Below, piece after piece: positions 1 to 5,883 of a stretch of DNA of 6,292 nucleotides. Position numbers and translations under genes: made by a program. How positions within the stretch are numbered: position 1 is the stretch's first letter; each line of letters opens with the position of its first letter. The DNA is from Chloroflexota bacterium (GTDB lineage: Bacteria; Chloroflexota; Anaerolineae; UBA7937), in NCBI GenBank assembly GCA_003453555.1, contig DMLA01000040.1, forward strand, positions 1 to 6,292. The letters are read 5' to 3'. The notes beneath the pieces are model-generated. The model searched no databases. It was given only the letters and a program-made list of their open reading frames with translations, and was not told the DNA's origin.

Positions 1-20
1 CACTTTTTCAACAGTCTCCT
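1..20. mobile_element. Possible outer end (terminal inverted repeat) of an insertion sequence lying to the left
   Basis: Read on the minus strand from position 18 leftwards, the bases are GAGACTGTTGAAAAAGTG. This resembles terminal inverted repeats I recall from several DDE-transposase insertion sequences, which often begin with a G-rich start followed by TGTTGAAAAAGT. The orientation fits an element whose body lies left of base 1 and whose outer end is near base 18. The bases just outside contain the palindrome CCTAGG (18-23), which could include a short target duplication. No transposase is visible, because only about 20 bases would be inside the window. The similarity is from memory and short, so this is a weak call; a plain intergenic sequence is the alternative. 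Confidence 0.25.
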
Positions 21-30
21 AGGCCCGCCT

Positions 31-59
31 TTGACTAAAACCCCCATCTTTGGTATACT
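31..59 (+). promoter_or_regulatory. Sigma-70-type promoter for the peptidase-rlmN unit
   Basis: The -35 hexamer TTGACT (31-36) and the -10 hexamer TATACT (54-59) are separated by exactly 17 bases. A TG dinucleotide at 51-52 makes an extended -10 element. Each hexamer differs from consensus at one position. Transcription would begin near base 66, giving a leader of about 41 bases before the ATG at 108, with the ribosome binding site GGGAGG at 95-100. Nothing in this short leader looks like a riboswitch or attenuator. This is the best promoter match in the window. Confidence 0.8.
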
Positions 60-107
60 TTAACAAGTAGTACATCTGTCTTGAAAAGGCTTTTGGGAGG
101 TTGGTAG

Positions 108-800
108 ATGTTTTATTTTGACCCTATGTATCTCATCTTCGCCCTTCCGGCCCTCATCCTGGCCTTCTTCGCCCAATACAAGGTGCAATCCACATATGCC
201 AAATATTCCCGAGTGCGCAACACGCGAGGGCTTACCGGGCTGGATGCGGCTCGTTGGCTTCTGGGATCCAGCGGCCTGAGCCACGTCTCCGTAGAGGGAG
301 CCCGGGGGCGTCTCAGCGACCATTACGACCCTCGCAAGAAAGTGCTGCGTCTCTCGGGGGAGGTGGCCTACAGTCAATCGGTAGCCGCCTTGGGCATCGT
401 GGCTCACGAAGTAGGCCACGCCCTCCAAGACCAGACCAACTACGCCTTCTTACGGCTCCGCACCGGGCTGGTTCCCGTGGTCAACCTGGGCTCGTATCTG
501 GGCTTCATACTCTTCTTCATCGGGATATTGCTCCAATTCTCGGGTCTCATCTGGCTGGGCATCATCTTCTTCTCCGGCAGCGTCGTCTTCGCCTTCCTCA
601 CCCTGCCCGTGGAGTGGGACGCCAGCCGCAGGGCCTTGCAGATGCTCAGGGCGGGCGGCCTGGTCGATTCCAGCGAACTGAAGGGCGCCCAGGCGGTCCT
701 CTCGGCGGCTTCCTTGACCTATGTAGCCGCCCTGGCCCAGGCGATCTCCAGCCTACTCTACTACATCTTCATCGCCCTGGGGATGCGCCGCCGCGACTAA
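108..800 (+). CDS. YugP-family membrane zinc metallopeptidase
   Basis: This 230-residue protein has the layout of the YugP family of neutral zinc metallopeptidases, whose substrates are poorly known. The zinc-binding motif HEVGH is at residues 100-104: His100 and His104 would bind zinc and Glu101 would be the catalytic base. The segment LPVEWDASRRA (166-176) is the family's second signature, and Glu169 there is a likely third ligand. Hydrophobic stretches at about 7-22, 122-146, 148-166 and 203-224 suggest an integral membrane protein with the metal site in a loop after the first segment. Residues 23-99 hold the soluble part, including DHYDP (71-75). The start is well supported by GGGAGG seven bases upstream and by the hydrophobic N-terminus typical of the family. 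The gene ends 27 bases before rlmN. YugP-like genes sit near rlmN in many Clostridia, so the context agrees. Family assignment is strong; the cellular substrate is unknown. Confidence 0.88.
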   Translation: MFYFDPMYLIFALPALILAFFAQYKVQSTYAKYSRVRNTRGLTGLDAARWLLGSSGLSHVSVEGARGRLSDHYDPRKKVLRLSGEVAYSQSVAALGIVAHEVGHALQDQTNYAFLRLRTGLVPVVNLGSYLGFILFFIGILLQFSGLIWLGIIFFSGSVVFAFLTLPVEWDASRRALQMLRAGGLVDSSELKGAQAVLSAASLTYVAALAQAISSLLYYIFIALGMRRRD

Positions 801-827
801 CCGGGAGGGGATGCGAGAAACCTTGAC

Positions 828-1913
828 ATGCGAATACCTGACCATCTGGAGGGCGACGCCGGGGGGAAGGTCGCCCTTCTAGATTTAACCTATGCAGAAC
901 TAGAAGATCTGGCTCTCTCTCTAGGCCAGCCCCGCTATCGGGCCGCCCAGATAGCCGCATGGGTCTATAAACATCTGGCTTCTGACTTCAAGGAGATGCA
1001 CAACCTACCCCTAGCCTTGCGAGAGCGGCTGGCGGAGGTATCGGAGATCGGGAGGCTGACTCCCCTGGAGGAGATCACCTCCCAAGACGGTCTCACCCGA
1101 AAGGTGCTTTTCTCCCTCCCCGACGGCCACACCATAGAGAGCGTGCTTCTGCACTATAAGAGGCGGCACACCATCTGCCTCTCCACCCAAGTGGGCTGCT
1201 CTATAGGATGCCCCTTCTGTGCCACGGGACAGGCGGGGTTCGAGCGGGACCTATCGCCCGGGGAGATAGTAGAACAGGTGCTATATTTCGCCCGTGAATT
1301 GCAAGGGACAGGACAACGGCTCACTAACCTCGTCTTCATGGGGATGGGAGAGCCCTTTCTCAACTGGGAGGCCACCTGGAAAGCGGTCCAGGCTTTCACC
1401 GACCCTCGCCGCTTCGGCCTGGGAGCCCGCCACATCACCATCTCCACCGCCGGCTTCGTACCCGGCATAGAGGCTCTAGCCCGGGAGGAGTCCCAACTGG
1501 GCCTGGCCATCTCCCTCCACGCGGCCAACGACGAGTTGCGAGAGAGGCTCGTTCCCCTGAACCGTCGCTACCCCCTAGAGGTGCTAATGGAGGCCTGTCG
1601 GGATTATGTCAAGCGCACAGGGCGAAGGGTCACCTTCGAGTACGCTCTCATAGAGGGACTCAACGACTCTCCCTCCCATGCGCAAGAGTTGGCCGGGCTT
1701 CTCTCCGGCCTCCTCTGCCACGTCAACCTCATACCCCTCAACCCCATCGCGGATTGTGCCTGGCGAGGCAGCCCAAAGGATGCGGTCTTGGCCTTCCAAA
1801 GGGAACTCCGCAAGGAAGGGGTGCCGGTTACCGTCCGCATGGATCGAGGGCTAGATATCCAGGCGGGATGCGGCCAACTGCGCTCTCGAAGAGGTACATG
1901 TCAAGCCAAATGA
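828..1913 (+). CDS. rlmN: 23S rRNA (adenine2503-C2)/tRNA A37 methyltransferase RlmN
   Basis: This is a 361-residue radical SAM methyltransferase, close to the usual family length. RlmN adds a methyl group to C2 of A2503 in 23S rRNA and, in studied bacteria, of A37 in some tRNAs. The radical SAM cluster motif CSIGCPFC gives Cys124, Cys128 and Cys131 as the 4Fe-4S ligands. The SAM-binding motif MGMGEP is at 171-176. Cys117 (in TICLSTQVGC) and Cys348 (in AGCGQL) match the two mechanistic cysteines of E. coli RlmN, Cys118 and the methyl-carrying Cys355. Glu104 matches the conserved general-base region. The N-terminal accessory domain (about 17-90) includes LLDLTYAELEDL and YRAAQIAAWVYK. Cfr is less likely given the housekeeping context and RlmN-like ends. 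The only in-frame ATG near the start is at 828, but the good ribosome binding sequence GGGAGGGG (803-810) ends 17 bases before it, so initiation may rely on coupling with the peptidase gene. No terminator separates it from rpe. Confidence 0.96.
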   Translation: MRIPDHLEGDAGGKVALLDLTYAELEDLALSLGQPRYRAAQIAAWVYKHLASDFKEMHNLPLALRERLAEVSEIGRLTPLEEITSQDGLTRKVLFSLPDGHTIESVLLHYKRRHTICLSTQVGCSIGCPFCATGQAGFERDLSPGEIVEQVLYFARELQGTGQRLTNLVFMGMGEPFLNWEATWKAVQAFTDPRRFGLGARHITISTAGFVPGIEALAREESQLGLAISLHAANDELRERLVPLNRRYPLEVLMEACRDYVKRTGRRVTFEYALIEGLNDSPSHAQELAGLLSGLLCHVNLIPLNPIADCAWRGSPKDAVLAFQRELRKEGVPVTVRMDRGLDIQAGCGQLRSRRGTCQAK

Positions 1914-1925
1914 CAATGTTACCGA

Positions 1926-1935
1926 AAAGGAGGTG
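1926..1935 (+). promoter_or_regulatory. Near-perfect Shine-Dalgarno sequence of unclear use, upstream of rpe
   Basis: AAAGGAGGTG is an almost full match to the anti-Shine-Dalgarno end of 16S rRNA, one of the best in the window. However, the rpe ATG codons are 36 and 45 bases further on. The in-frame alternatives GTG (1933) and TTG (1936) overlap or nearly abut it, while ATT at 1939 has good spacing but is a rare start codon. It may serve a longer Rpe form made from read-through transcripts, or it may be a leftover. It lies immediately before, or overlapping, the rpe promoter -35. Confidence 0.45.
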
Positions 1936-1964
1936 TTGATTTTTCGCCCCACAAGGTGTAAGAT
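1936..1964 (+). promoter_or_regulatory. Probable sigma-70-type promoter for rpe
   Basis: TTGATT (1936-1941) and TAAGAT (1959-1964) are separated by 17 bases. Transcription would begin near base 1971, one to ten bases before the two candidate ATG codons (1972 and 1981). The rpe mRNA from this promoter would therefore have almost no leader. The spacer contains a run of four C bases, as does the promoter at 31-59. The call rests on hexamer match and spacing alone. Confidence 0.5.
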
Positions 1965-1980
1965 TAACAAAATGGGGAAG

Positions 1981-2637
1981 ATGATCAAACTGGCTCCTTC
2001 TATTCTGGCCGCCGATTTCTCCCGTCTCGGCGATGAGGTGGCCGCCTGTGAGGCGGCGGGCGCAGACTACATCCACGTGGATGTGATGGATGGCCGTTTC
2101 GTGCCCCAGATCACCGTCGGCCCTCTGATAGTCGAGGCCCTGCGCTCCAGGACTCAATTGCCTTTAGATGTCCACCTCATGATAGAGGAGCCAGAGAGAC
2201 ATATGCAGGCTTTCGCAGAGGCAGGAGCAGATATCCTTACCGTCCACCAAGAGGCCTCTCCCTTCCTCCACCGCCTGATCGAGCGAATAAAGGGGTTGGG
2301 CCTCCGCGCAGGGGTCTCCATCAACCCCATGACCCCTGTGGCCAGTGTGGAGGAGGTTCTGCCCTATATCGATCTTCTCCTCTTGATGACCGTGGATCCC
2401 GGCTATGGAGCCCAGACCTTCATCCCCAGCATGCTGGAGAAGATAAGAAAGGCGCGAACCCTCCTGGATGAGCAGGGGTTCTCCTGCGAACTAGAGGTGG
2501 ACGGAGGGATAAACAGCGAGATAGCACCCCAGGTGGTGGCTGCTGGAGCCACGGTGCTGGTGGCCGGAACCGCTGTCTTCAGGCAAGGTAAAGGGATAGG
2601 TGCAGCACTAAAAGCCCTCCGTGCATTCGTATCCTGA
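1981..2637 (+). CDS. rpe: Ribulose-phosphate 3-epimerase
   Basis: From ATG 1981 this is a 218-residue cytosolic TIM-barrel enzyme interconverting ribulose 5-phosphate and xylulose 5-phosphate in the pentose phosphate pathway. The start MIKLAPSILAADFSRLG matches the family N-terminus, with Ser7 in the substrate site. Metal and catalytic residues are present: His32 and Asp34 (HVDVMDG), His65 (DVHLM) and Asp174 (EVDGGIN). Phosphate-binding glycines are in DGGIN and VAGTAVF. The mobile loop reads VDPGYGAQ (138-145) rather than the common VNPGFGGQ; a Val-Asp-Pro-Gly loop also occurs in allulose-6-phosphate epimerase (AlsE) as I recall it, so a shifted sugar specificity is a minor alternative. The reading frame extends upstream to GTG 1933, adding 16 residues unlike the family, and ATG 1972 would add three. 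I chose 1981 by family alignment. In B. subtilis rpe sits a few genes after rlmN; here prpC, prkC and rsgA are missing between them. Confidence 0.93.
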   Translation: MIKLAPSILAADFSRLGDEVAACEAAGADYIHVDVMDGRFVPQITVGPLIVEALRSRTQLPLDVHLMIEEPERHMQAFAEAGADILTVHQEASPFLHRLIERIKGLGLRAGVSINPMTPVASVEEVLPYIDLLLLMTVDPGYGAQTFIPSMLEKIRKARTLLDEQGFSCELEVDGGINSEIAPQVVAAGATVLVAGTAVFRQGKGIGAALKALRAFVS

Positions 2638-2703
2638 GGATGCTCACTATCCGAAGAAGGAGGGTATAGTAACCGCACCCTTATGGCGGGGTTTAACAAA
2701 GTG

Positions 2704-2729
2704 AAAAAGCCAGCCCCGAAGCGCTGGCT
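2704..2729 (-). terminator. Rho-independent terminator of rpmB
   Basis: On the minus strand a seven-base-pair perfect stem, AGCCAGC paired with GCTGGCT (plus-strand 2708-2714 with 2723-2729), encloses an eight-base loop and is followed directly by a run of T (complement of the A run at 2704-2708). It lies 22 bases past the rpmB stop. On the plus strand no T run follows the stem, so it would not act as a classic intrinsic terminator for rpe. Confidence 0.85.
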
Positions 2730-2751
2730 CGTGGAGTGGAGGTGAAAAAGA

Positions 2752-2955
2752 CTACAGCGTCAACTTTCCTTCGGCTATCATCTTGTCCAGGGAACGCAAA
2801 CATTTGGCACACACCTTGAGCCGCCTCTTGGTGTTGCCGATGATGATCGTCCTCTTCTGGATATTGGGCTTGAACTGACGGTTGGTGCGATTGAGAGCGT
2901 GGCTGACATTATGGCCGAACTGAGGCTCCTTACCACATATATCACATTTAGCCAT
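2752..2955 (-). CDS. rpmB: Large ribosomal subunit protein bL28, zinc-binding form
   Basis: This 67-residue basic protein is ribosomal protein L28 of the 50S subunit. It has the family start MAKCDICGK and the core NVSHALNRTNRQFKPNIQ. Four cysteines in two CxxC pairs, Cys4/Cys7 and Cys49/Cys52, identify the C+ form that binds one zinc ion; forms without these cysteines occur elsewhere and are often zinc-regulated. Residues HALNRTNRQFKPN differ a little from the commoner HANNRTKRRWKPN, but the length is normal. On the minus strand AGAAGGAG sits seven bases before the ATG, and a promoter and terminator flank the gene, so it is a single-gene transcript. The minus-strand placement between rpe and the asp23-like gene is the same as in B. 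subtilis, where spoVM lies in the gap after rpe; no spoVM-like reading frame is present here. Confidence 0.95.
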   Translation of the reverse strand: MAKCDICGKEPQFGHNVSHALNRTNRQFKPNIQKRTIIIGNTKRRLKVCAKCLRSLDKMIAEGKLTL

Positions 2956-2985
2956 TATATCGCTCCTTCTATATTCGACAAATAA

Positions 2986-3014
2986 ATCATATCACAGAAA
3001 GGCGTTTTGAGCAA
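2986..3014 (-). promoter_or_regulatory. Sigma-70-type promoter for rpmB
   Basis: On the minus strand TTGCTC (plus-strand 3009-3014) and TATGAT (2986-2991) are 17 bases apart, with TG one base upstream of the -10 giving an extended -10 element. Transcription would begin near 2979 and the leader would be about 24 bases, with the ribosome binding site at 2963-2970. The element lies in the 85-base divergent gap shared with the asp23-like operon. I could not find an equally good plus-strand promoter in that gap. Confidence 0.65.
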
Positions 3015-3040
3015 ACCGAGCCTTCCAAGGGGAGAGGGAA

Positions 3041-3397
3041 ATGACCGAGGAGACGAAACTGGGAAAGATAGAGATATCGCCCACCGCCATCGCCCATCTG
3101 GCTAGCCAAGCGGTGCTCCAATGCTACGGTGTAGTGGGTATGGCCGCTCGTACCCTTCGTAACGGCCTGGCGGTCCTTCTCCACCCCAGGGAGAGCTATC
3201 GGCGAGGCGTGGAGGTTAAACTCGTCGATGACCAGATCATCATCGATCTTTACGTCATCATCGAGCATGGTACCCGGGTCTCCGAAGTGGCCCACAATAT
3301 CGTCCAGAGCGTCAAGTACAATGTGGAAAAGGCCTTAGGGGTTCCGGTGACCCAGGTGAACGTCCATGTCCAAGGGCTGCGAGTGAGCAAGGAGTAG
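3041..3397 (+). CDS. Asp23/Gls24-family (YloU-like) protein
   Basis: This 118-residue protein matches the Asp23/Gls24 (DUF322) family, small proteins named after an alkaline-shock protein of staphylococci and implicated in envelope stress. It shows the family start GKIEISPTAIAHLA (8-21), the central GVVGMAA (30-36), the hydrophobic strands VEVKLVDDQIIIDLYVII (57-74) and the terminal VNVHVQGLRV (107-116). It has no signal peptide or membrane segment and is probably cytosolic or loosely membrane-associated. The start is supported by AAGGGGAG six bases upstream. The gene begins an operon with a DAK2-type kinase 12 bases downstream, the same yloU-yloV pairing seen in B. subtilis. The exact role of YloU-type members is unsettled; the constant pairing with a fatty acid kinase hints at a membrane-lipid link, which is inference. 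Family assignment is firm. Confidence 0.92.
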   Translation: MTEETKLGKIEISPTAIAHLASQAVLQCYGVVGMAARTLRNGLAVLLHPRESYRRGVEVKLVDDQIIIDLYVIIEHGTRVSEVAHNIVQSVKYNVEKALGVPVTQVNVHVQGLRVSKE

Positions 3398-3409
3398 ATC
3401 CGAGGAAAA

Positions 3410-5032
3410 TTGGCAGAAAAACCTGAACTCAGGTGTGATGGCCAGAATCTGATGCAGATGCTGGCTACGGCGACCGCTTGGCTGGAGAAGCACGCGGTAG
3501 CCATCAACGCCCTCAATGTCTTCCCCGTCCCCGATGGCGATACCGGGACCAACATGCTCCTCACCATGCAGGCGGCTCTGGAAGAGATAGGAAACGCCTC
3601 CCAAGGTTCTCTTGGTTCCATAGCCCAAGCCGCCGCCTACGGCGCTCTCATGGGGGCTCGCGGCAACTCGGGGGTCATCCTCTCCCAGTTACTGCGAGGG
3701 ATAGCCAACAGTCTGGACAAGAAGCAAAGTTTCGGCCCCCTCGAATTCGCTCGGGCCATGGCCGAGGCCTCAACGATGGCCTACAAAGCGGTCATCCGGC
3801 CTGTGGAGGGGACCATGCTCACCGTGAGCAAGGACGCCGCCAAGGCGGCCATGGCCGCCGCCCAGGAGGGGGAGGACCTTCTCACCGTTCTAGAGAAGAC
3901 GGTGGAAGCGGCGAAGGAGTCGGTGGCTAGGACCCCTACCCTCCTCGATGTCCTCCGAGAAGCCGGGGTCGTTGATGCCGGAGGCCAGGGCCTCTTCATC
4001 ATCCTCGACGGGATATTACGCAGCCTTAAGGGAGAAGCGATAGAGATGAAAGAACCGACGGAGATGGTACCCGCCGAACTACCGGAGGAAGCGGAGATGG
4101 AATGGGGCTACTGCACCGAGTTCATCCTCCAAGGCAAGGAGTTAAACCTGGCGGAGGTGCGGGAGAAGATAGCCTCCTTTGGCGACTCGGCTCTGGCGGT
4201 GGGCGACGAGCGGGTCATAAAGGTTCACGTCCACACCCTCGATCCCGGCCAGGTGCTCAGTTACGCCTCCAGCCTCGGTGTGCTCAGCAATATCAAGATC
4301 GATAACATGCAGGAGCAACACCGGGAGTTTCTGGTTCTGGGGGAGGAAGCCGCCAAGGCTGCTGCGGAGGAGATAGAAGGCATAGCCACGGTGGCCGTGG
4401 CCTGGGGCGATGGACTCATCCGGGTCTTCGAGAGCCTGGGGGTAAAAAGCATCGTCCCCGGTGGCCAGACTATGAACCCCAGCACCCAAGAACTCTTAGA
4501 GGCCGTAGAGACCCTCCCCGCCAAAGAGGTGATAATCCTCCCCAACAACGAGAACATCTTCTTGGCCGCCGAACAGGCTCAAAAACTCTCCCGCAAGAAG
4601 GTGGTAGTGGTGCCCACCGCCACCATCCCTCAGGGTATAGGAGCCCTTCTGGCCTTCGACAAGGAGGCGGATCTGGAAACCAACACCCAAAATATGGAGA
4701 GGGCGATAGCCGCTATCCAGACGGTGGAGGTGACCACCGCCGTGCGCCCGGCGAAAATCAACGGCATCAAGATAAAGAAAGGGCAGATCATCGCCCTTCT
4801 CAACGGCCATCTGGCCGCCTCGGGAGAGAAGATCGAGGAAGTCGTTCGCCAGGCCCTGGAAAAACTGGGGGGTGACCAGTACGAGATCATCACCCTCTAC
4901 TACGGAGAGGATACCCCACTACAGGCGGCCGAGAGTCTGGCCGACGAGATTCGCCGATGGTACCCTGAGCAAGAGGTAGAATGCATCGAGGGCGGGCAAC
5001 CCTACTACCACTATATCATCTCCGTGGAGTGA
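3410..5032 (+). CDS. FakA/YloV-like fatty acid kinase (DAK2 domain)
   Basis: This 540-residue protein has the full three-part layout of FakA (YloV), which phosphorylates fatty acids presented by a FakB protein to make acyl-phosphate for phospholipid synthesis. The N-terminal DhaL/DAK2 ATP-binding domain (about 10-208) has NVFPVPDGDTGTNM with magnesium-binding Asp42 and Asp44, then ARGNSGVILSQ (83-93), RPVEGTMLTV (130-139) and VVDAGGQGL (187-195). The middle domain (about 228-310) has YCTEFIL (Cys235) and KVHVHT (His273, His275), matching the zinc-binding Cys and two His reported for S. aureus FakA. The C-terminal DegV-like domain (about 315-540) ends in the family tail GGQPYYHYIISVE. The start is TTG at 3410, 12 bases after the previous stop, with AGG six bases upstream; it gives MAEKPEL and the expected lead into the kinase domain. 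A dihydroxyacetone kinase role is unlikely because no DhaK partner is present and a DegV gene follows directly. Confidence 0.93.
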   Translation: MAEKPELRCDGQNLMQMLATATAWLEKHAVAINALNVFPVPDGDTGTNMLLTMQAALEEIGNASQGSLGSIAQAAAYGALMGARGNSGVILSQLLRGIANSLDKKQSFGPLEFARAMAEASTMAYKAVIRPVEGTMLTVSKDAAKAAMAAAQEGEDLLTVLEKTVEAAKESVARTPTLLDVLREAGVVDAGGQGLFIILDGILRSLKGEAIEMKEPTEMVPAELPEEAEMEWGYCTEFILQGKELNLAEVREKIASFGDSALAVGDERVIKVHVHTLDPGQVLSYASSLGVLSNIKIDNMQEQHREFLVLGEEAAKAAAEEIEGIATVAVAWGDGLIRVFESLGVKSIVPGGQTMNPSTQELLEAVETLPAKEVIILPNNENIFLAAEQAQKLSRKKVVVVPTATIPQGIGALLAFDKEADLETNTQNMERAIAAIQTVEVTTAVRPAKINGIKIKKGQIIALLNGHLAASGEKIEEVVRQALEKLGGDQYEIITLYYGEDTPLQAAESLADEIRRWYPEQEVECIEGGQPYYHYIISVE

Positions 5033-5039
5033 ACTATAA

Positions 5040-5882
5040 ATGAAGGTAAAGGTAGTCACCGACAGTACAGCCGATCTCTCTCCAGAGACGGCGCAAAGGC
5101 TAGGGATCACCGTGGTGCCTCTCAACATACATTTCGGTGCAGAGACCTTCCGCGAGGGGATAGATCTCACCACCCGGGAGTTCTTCCGCAAACTGCACGC
5201 CTCACCCCTTCCTCCCTTCACTTCGCCTCCCAGTGAGGCCACCTTCTACGAGGCTTACGCCAAGTTGAGCCGGGAAACGGACGAAGCGATCTCCATCCAT
5301 ACCTCCTCCAGACTAAGCGGCACCTACCGGGTGGCTAGCGAAGTAGCCGAATCCCTCTTAGGACAATGCCGCATCATGGTCATGGATTCCCTCACCACCT
5401 CCTTGGCTTTGGGAAACCTGGCTATGGCTGCTGCAGAGGCAGCACAGGAAGGGGCCAACCTAGATGAGGTGGTAAGGCTGGTTCGGGGTATGATCCCTCA
5501 CCTCTATCTCGTCTTCTTTGTCGAGACCCTCGATTATCTGGAGCGAGGAGGGCGCATCGGAAAGGCCCAGGCCTTCCTGGGCACCATGTTGGGCATCAAG
5601 CCTCTCCTTATCATCGAAGAGGGGGAGATCCAGCCTTTAGAGAAGGTCCGCACTAGAACTGACGCTCTGGAGAAACTATTCGAATTCATCACCGAGTTCC
5701 CCCATATCGAGAAGATGACCCTCTTCAAAGGGATAGAGAGTGCGGGGATCGAGGACCTCCTCCAACGGATCGAGACGGCTTACCCCGACAAAGAGGTGGA
5801 TGTCGTCACCTATGGCCCCGCGCTGGCCACCTATGTGGGCCCTGGAGCCATGGGGGTCTTCGTCTACGAGGGCATGGAATAA
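5040..5882 (+). CDS. DegV/FakB-family fatty-acid-binding protein
   Basis: This 280-residue cytosolic protein is of normal length for the DegV family, whose members (FakB) hold a fatty acid and present it to FakA. Seen motifs: TDSTADLS (7-14), TSPPSEATF (61-69) with Thr61, the SRLSGTY loop with Ser93 (90-96), MDSLTTSLALG (115-125), the long signature around ERGGRIGKAQAFLGTM (168-183), VRTRTDAL (203-210) and the end motif ATYVGPGAMGV (263-273). Thr61 and Ser93 match residues known to contact the carboxylate in FakB. In the end motif most relatives have THxGPGA; here the His is Tyr265, which may alter the hydrogen-bond network around the ligand head group. The ATG lies seven bases after the fakA-like stop, with GGAG overlapping the end of that gene, so the two are probably translationally coupled. 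The pair looks like a complete kinase and its carrier; chain-length preference cannot be read from sequence. Confidence 0.92.
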   Translation: MKVKVVTDSTADLSPETAQRLGITVVPLNIHFGAETFREGIDLTTREFFRKLHASPLPPFTSPPSEATFYEAYAKLSRETDEAISIHTSSRLSGTYRVASEVAESLLGQCRIMVMDSLTTSLALGNLAMAAAEAAQEGANLDEVVRLVRGMIPHLYLVFFVETLDYLERGGRIGKAQAFLGTMLGIKPLLIIEEGEIQPLEKVRTRTDALEKLFEFITEFPHIEKMTLFKGIESAGIEDLLQRIETAYPDKEVDVVTYGPALATYVGPGAMGVFVYEGME

Positions 5883-5883
5883 G

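Noticed and set aside
254..826. Long plus-strand frame overlapping the peptidase gene
   Set aside because: Rich in Arg, Gly and Pro with no family features; it is a GC-driven shadow of the peptidase frame, which has clear motifs.
823..851. TTGACA at 823-828 as a -35 for rlmN
   Set aside because: No acceptable -10 hexamer occurs 16-18 bases downstream, and the motif overlaps the start codon.
2701..2745. Short plus-strand frame GTG 2701 to TGA 2743-2745 in the position where Firmicutes carry spoVM
   Set aside because: It encodes only 14 residues unlike SpoVM and overlaps the rpmB terminator hairpin; it is the stem read as codons.
2970..3003. Plus-strand promoter for the asp23-like operon (for example TTCGAC at 2974-2979 or TATATT at 2970-2975)
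   Set aside because: No pairing of hexamers with 16-18 base spacing reaches an acceptable match, so I did not list one although a promoter probably exists here.
4142..4810. Long minus-strand frames opposite the fakA-like gene
   Set aside because: No recognisable protein features and no ribosome binding logic; they mirror the codon bias of the real gene.
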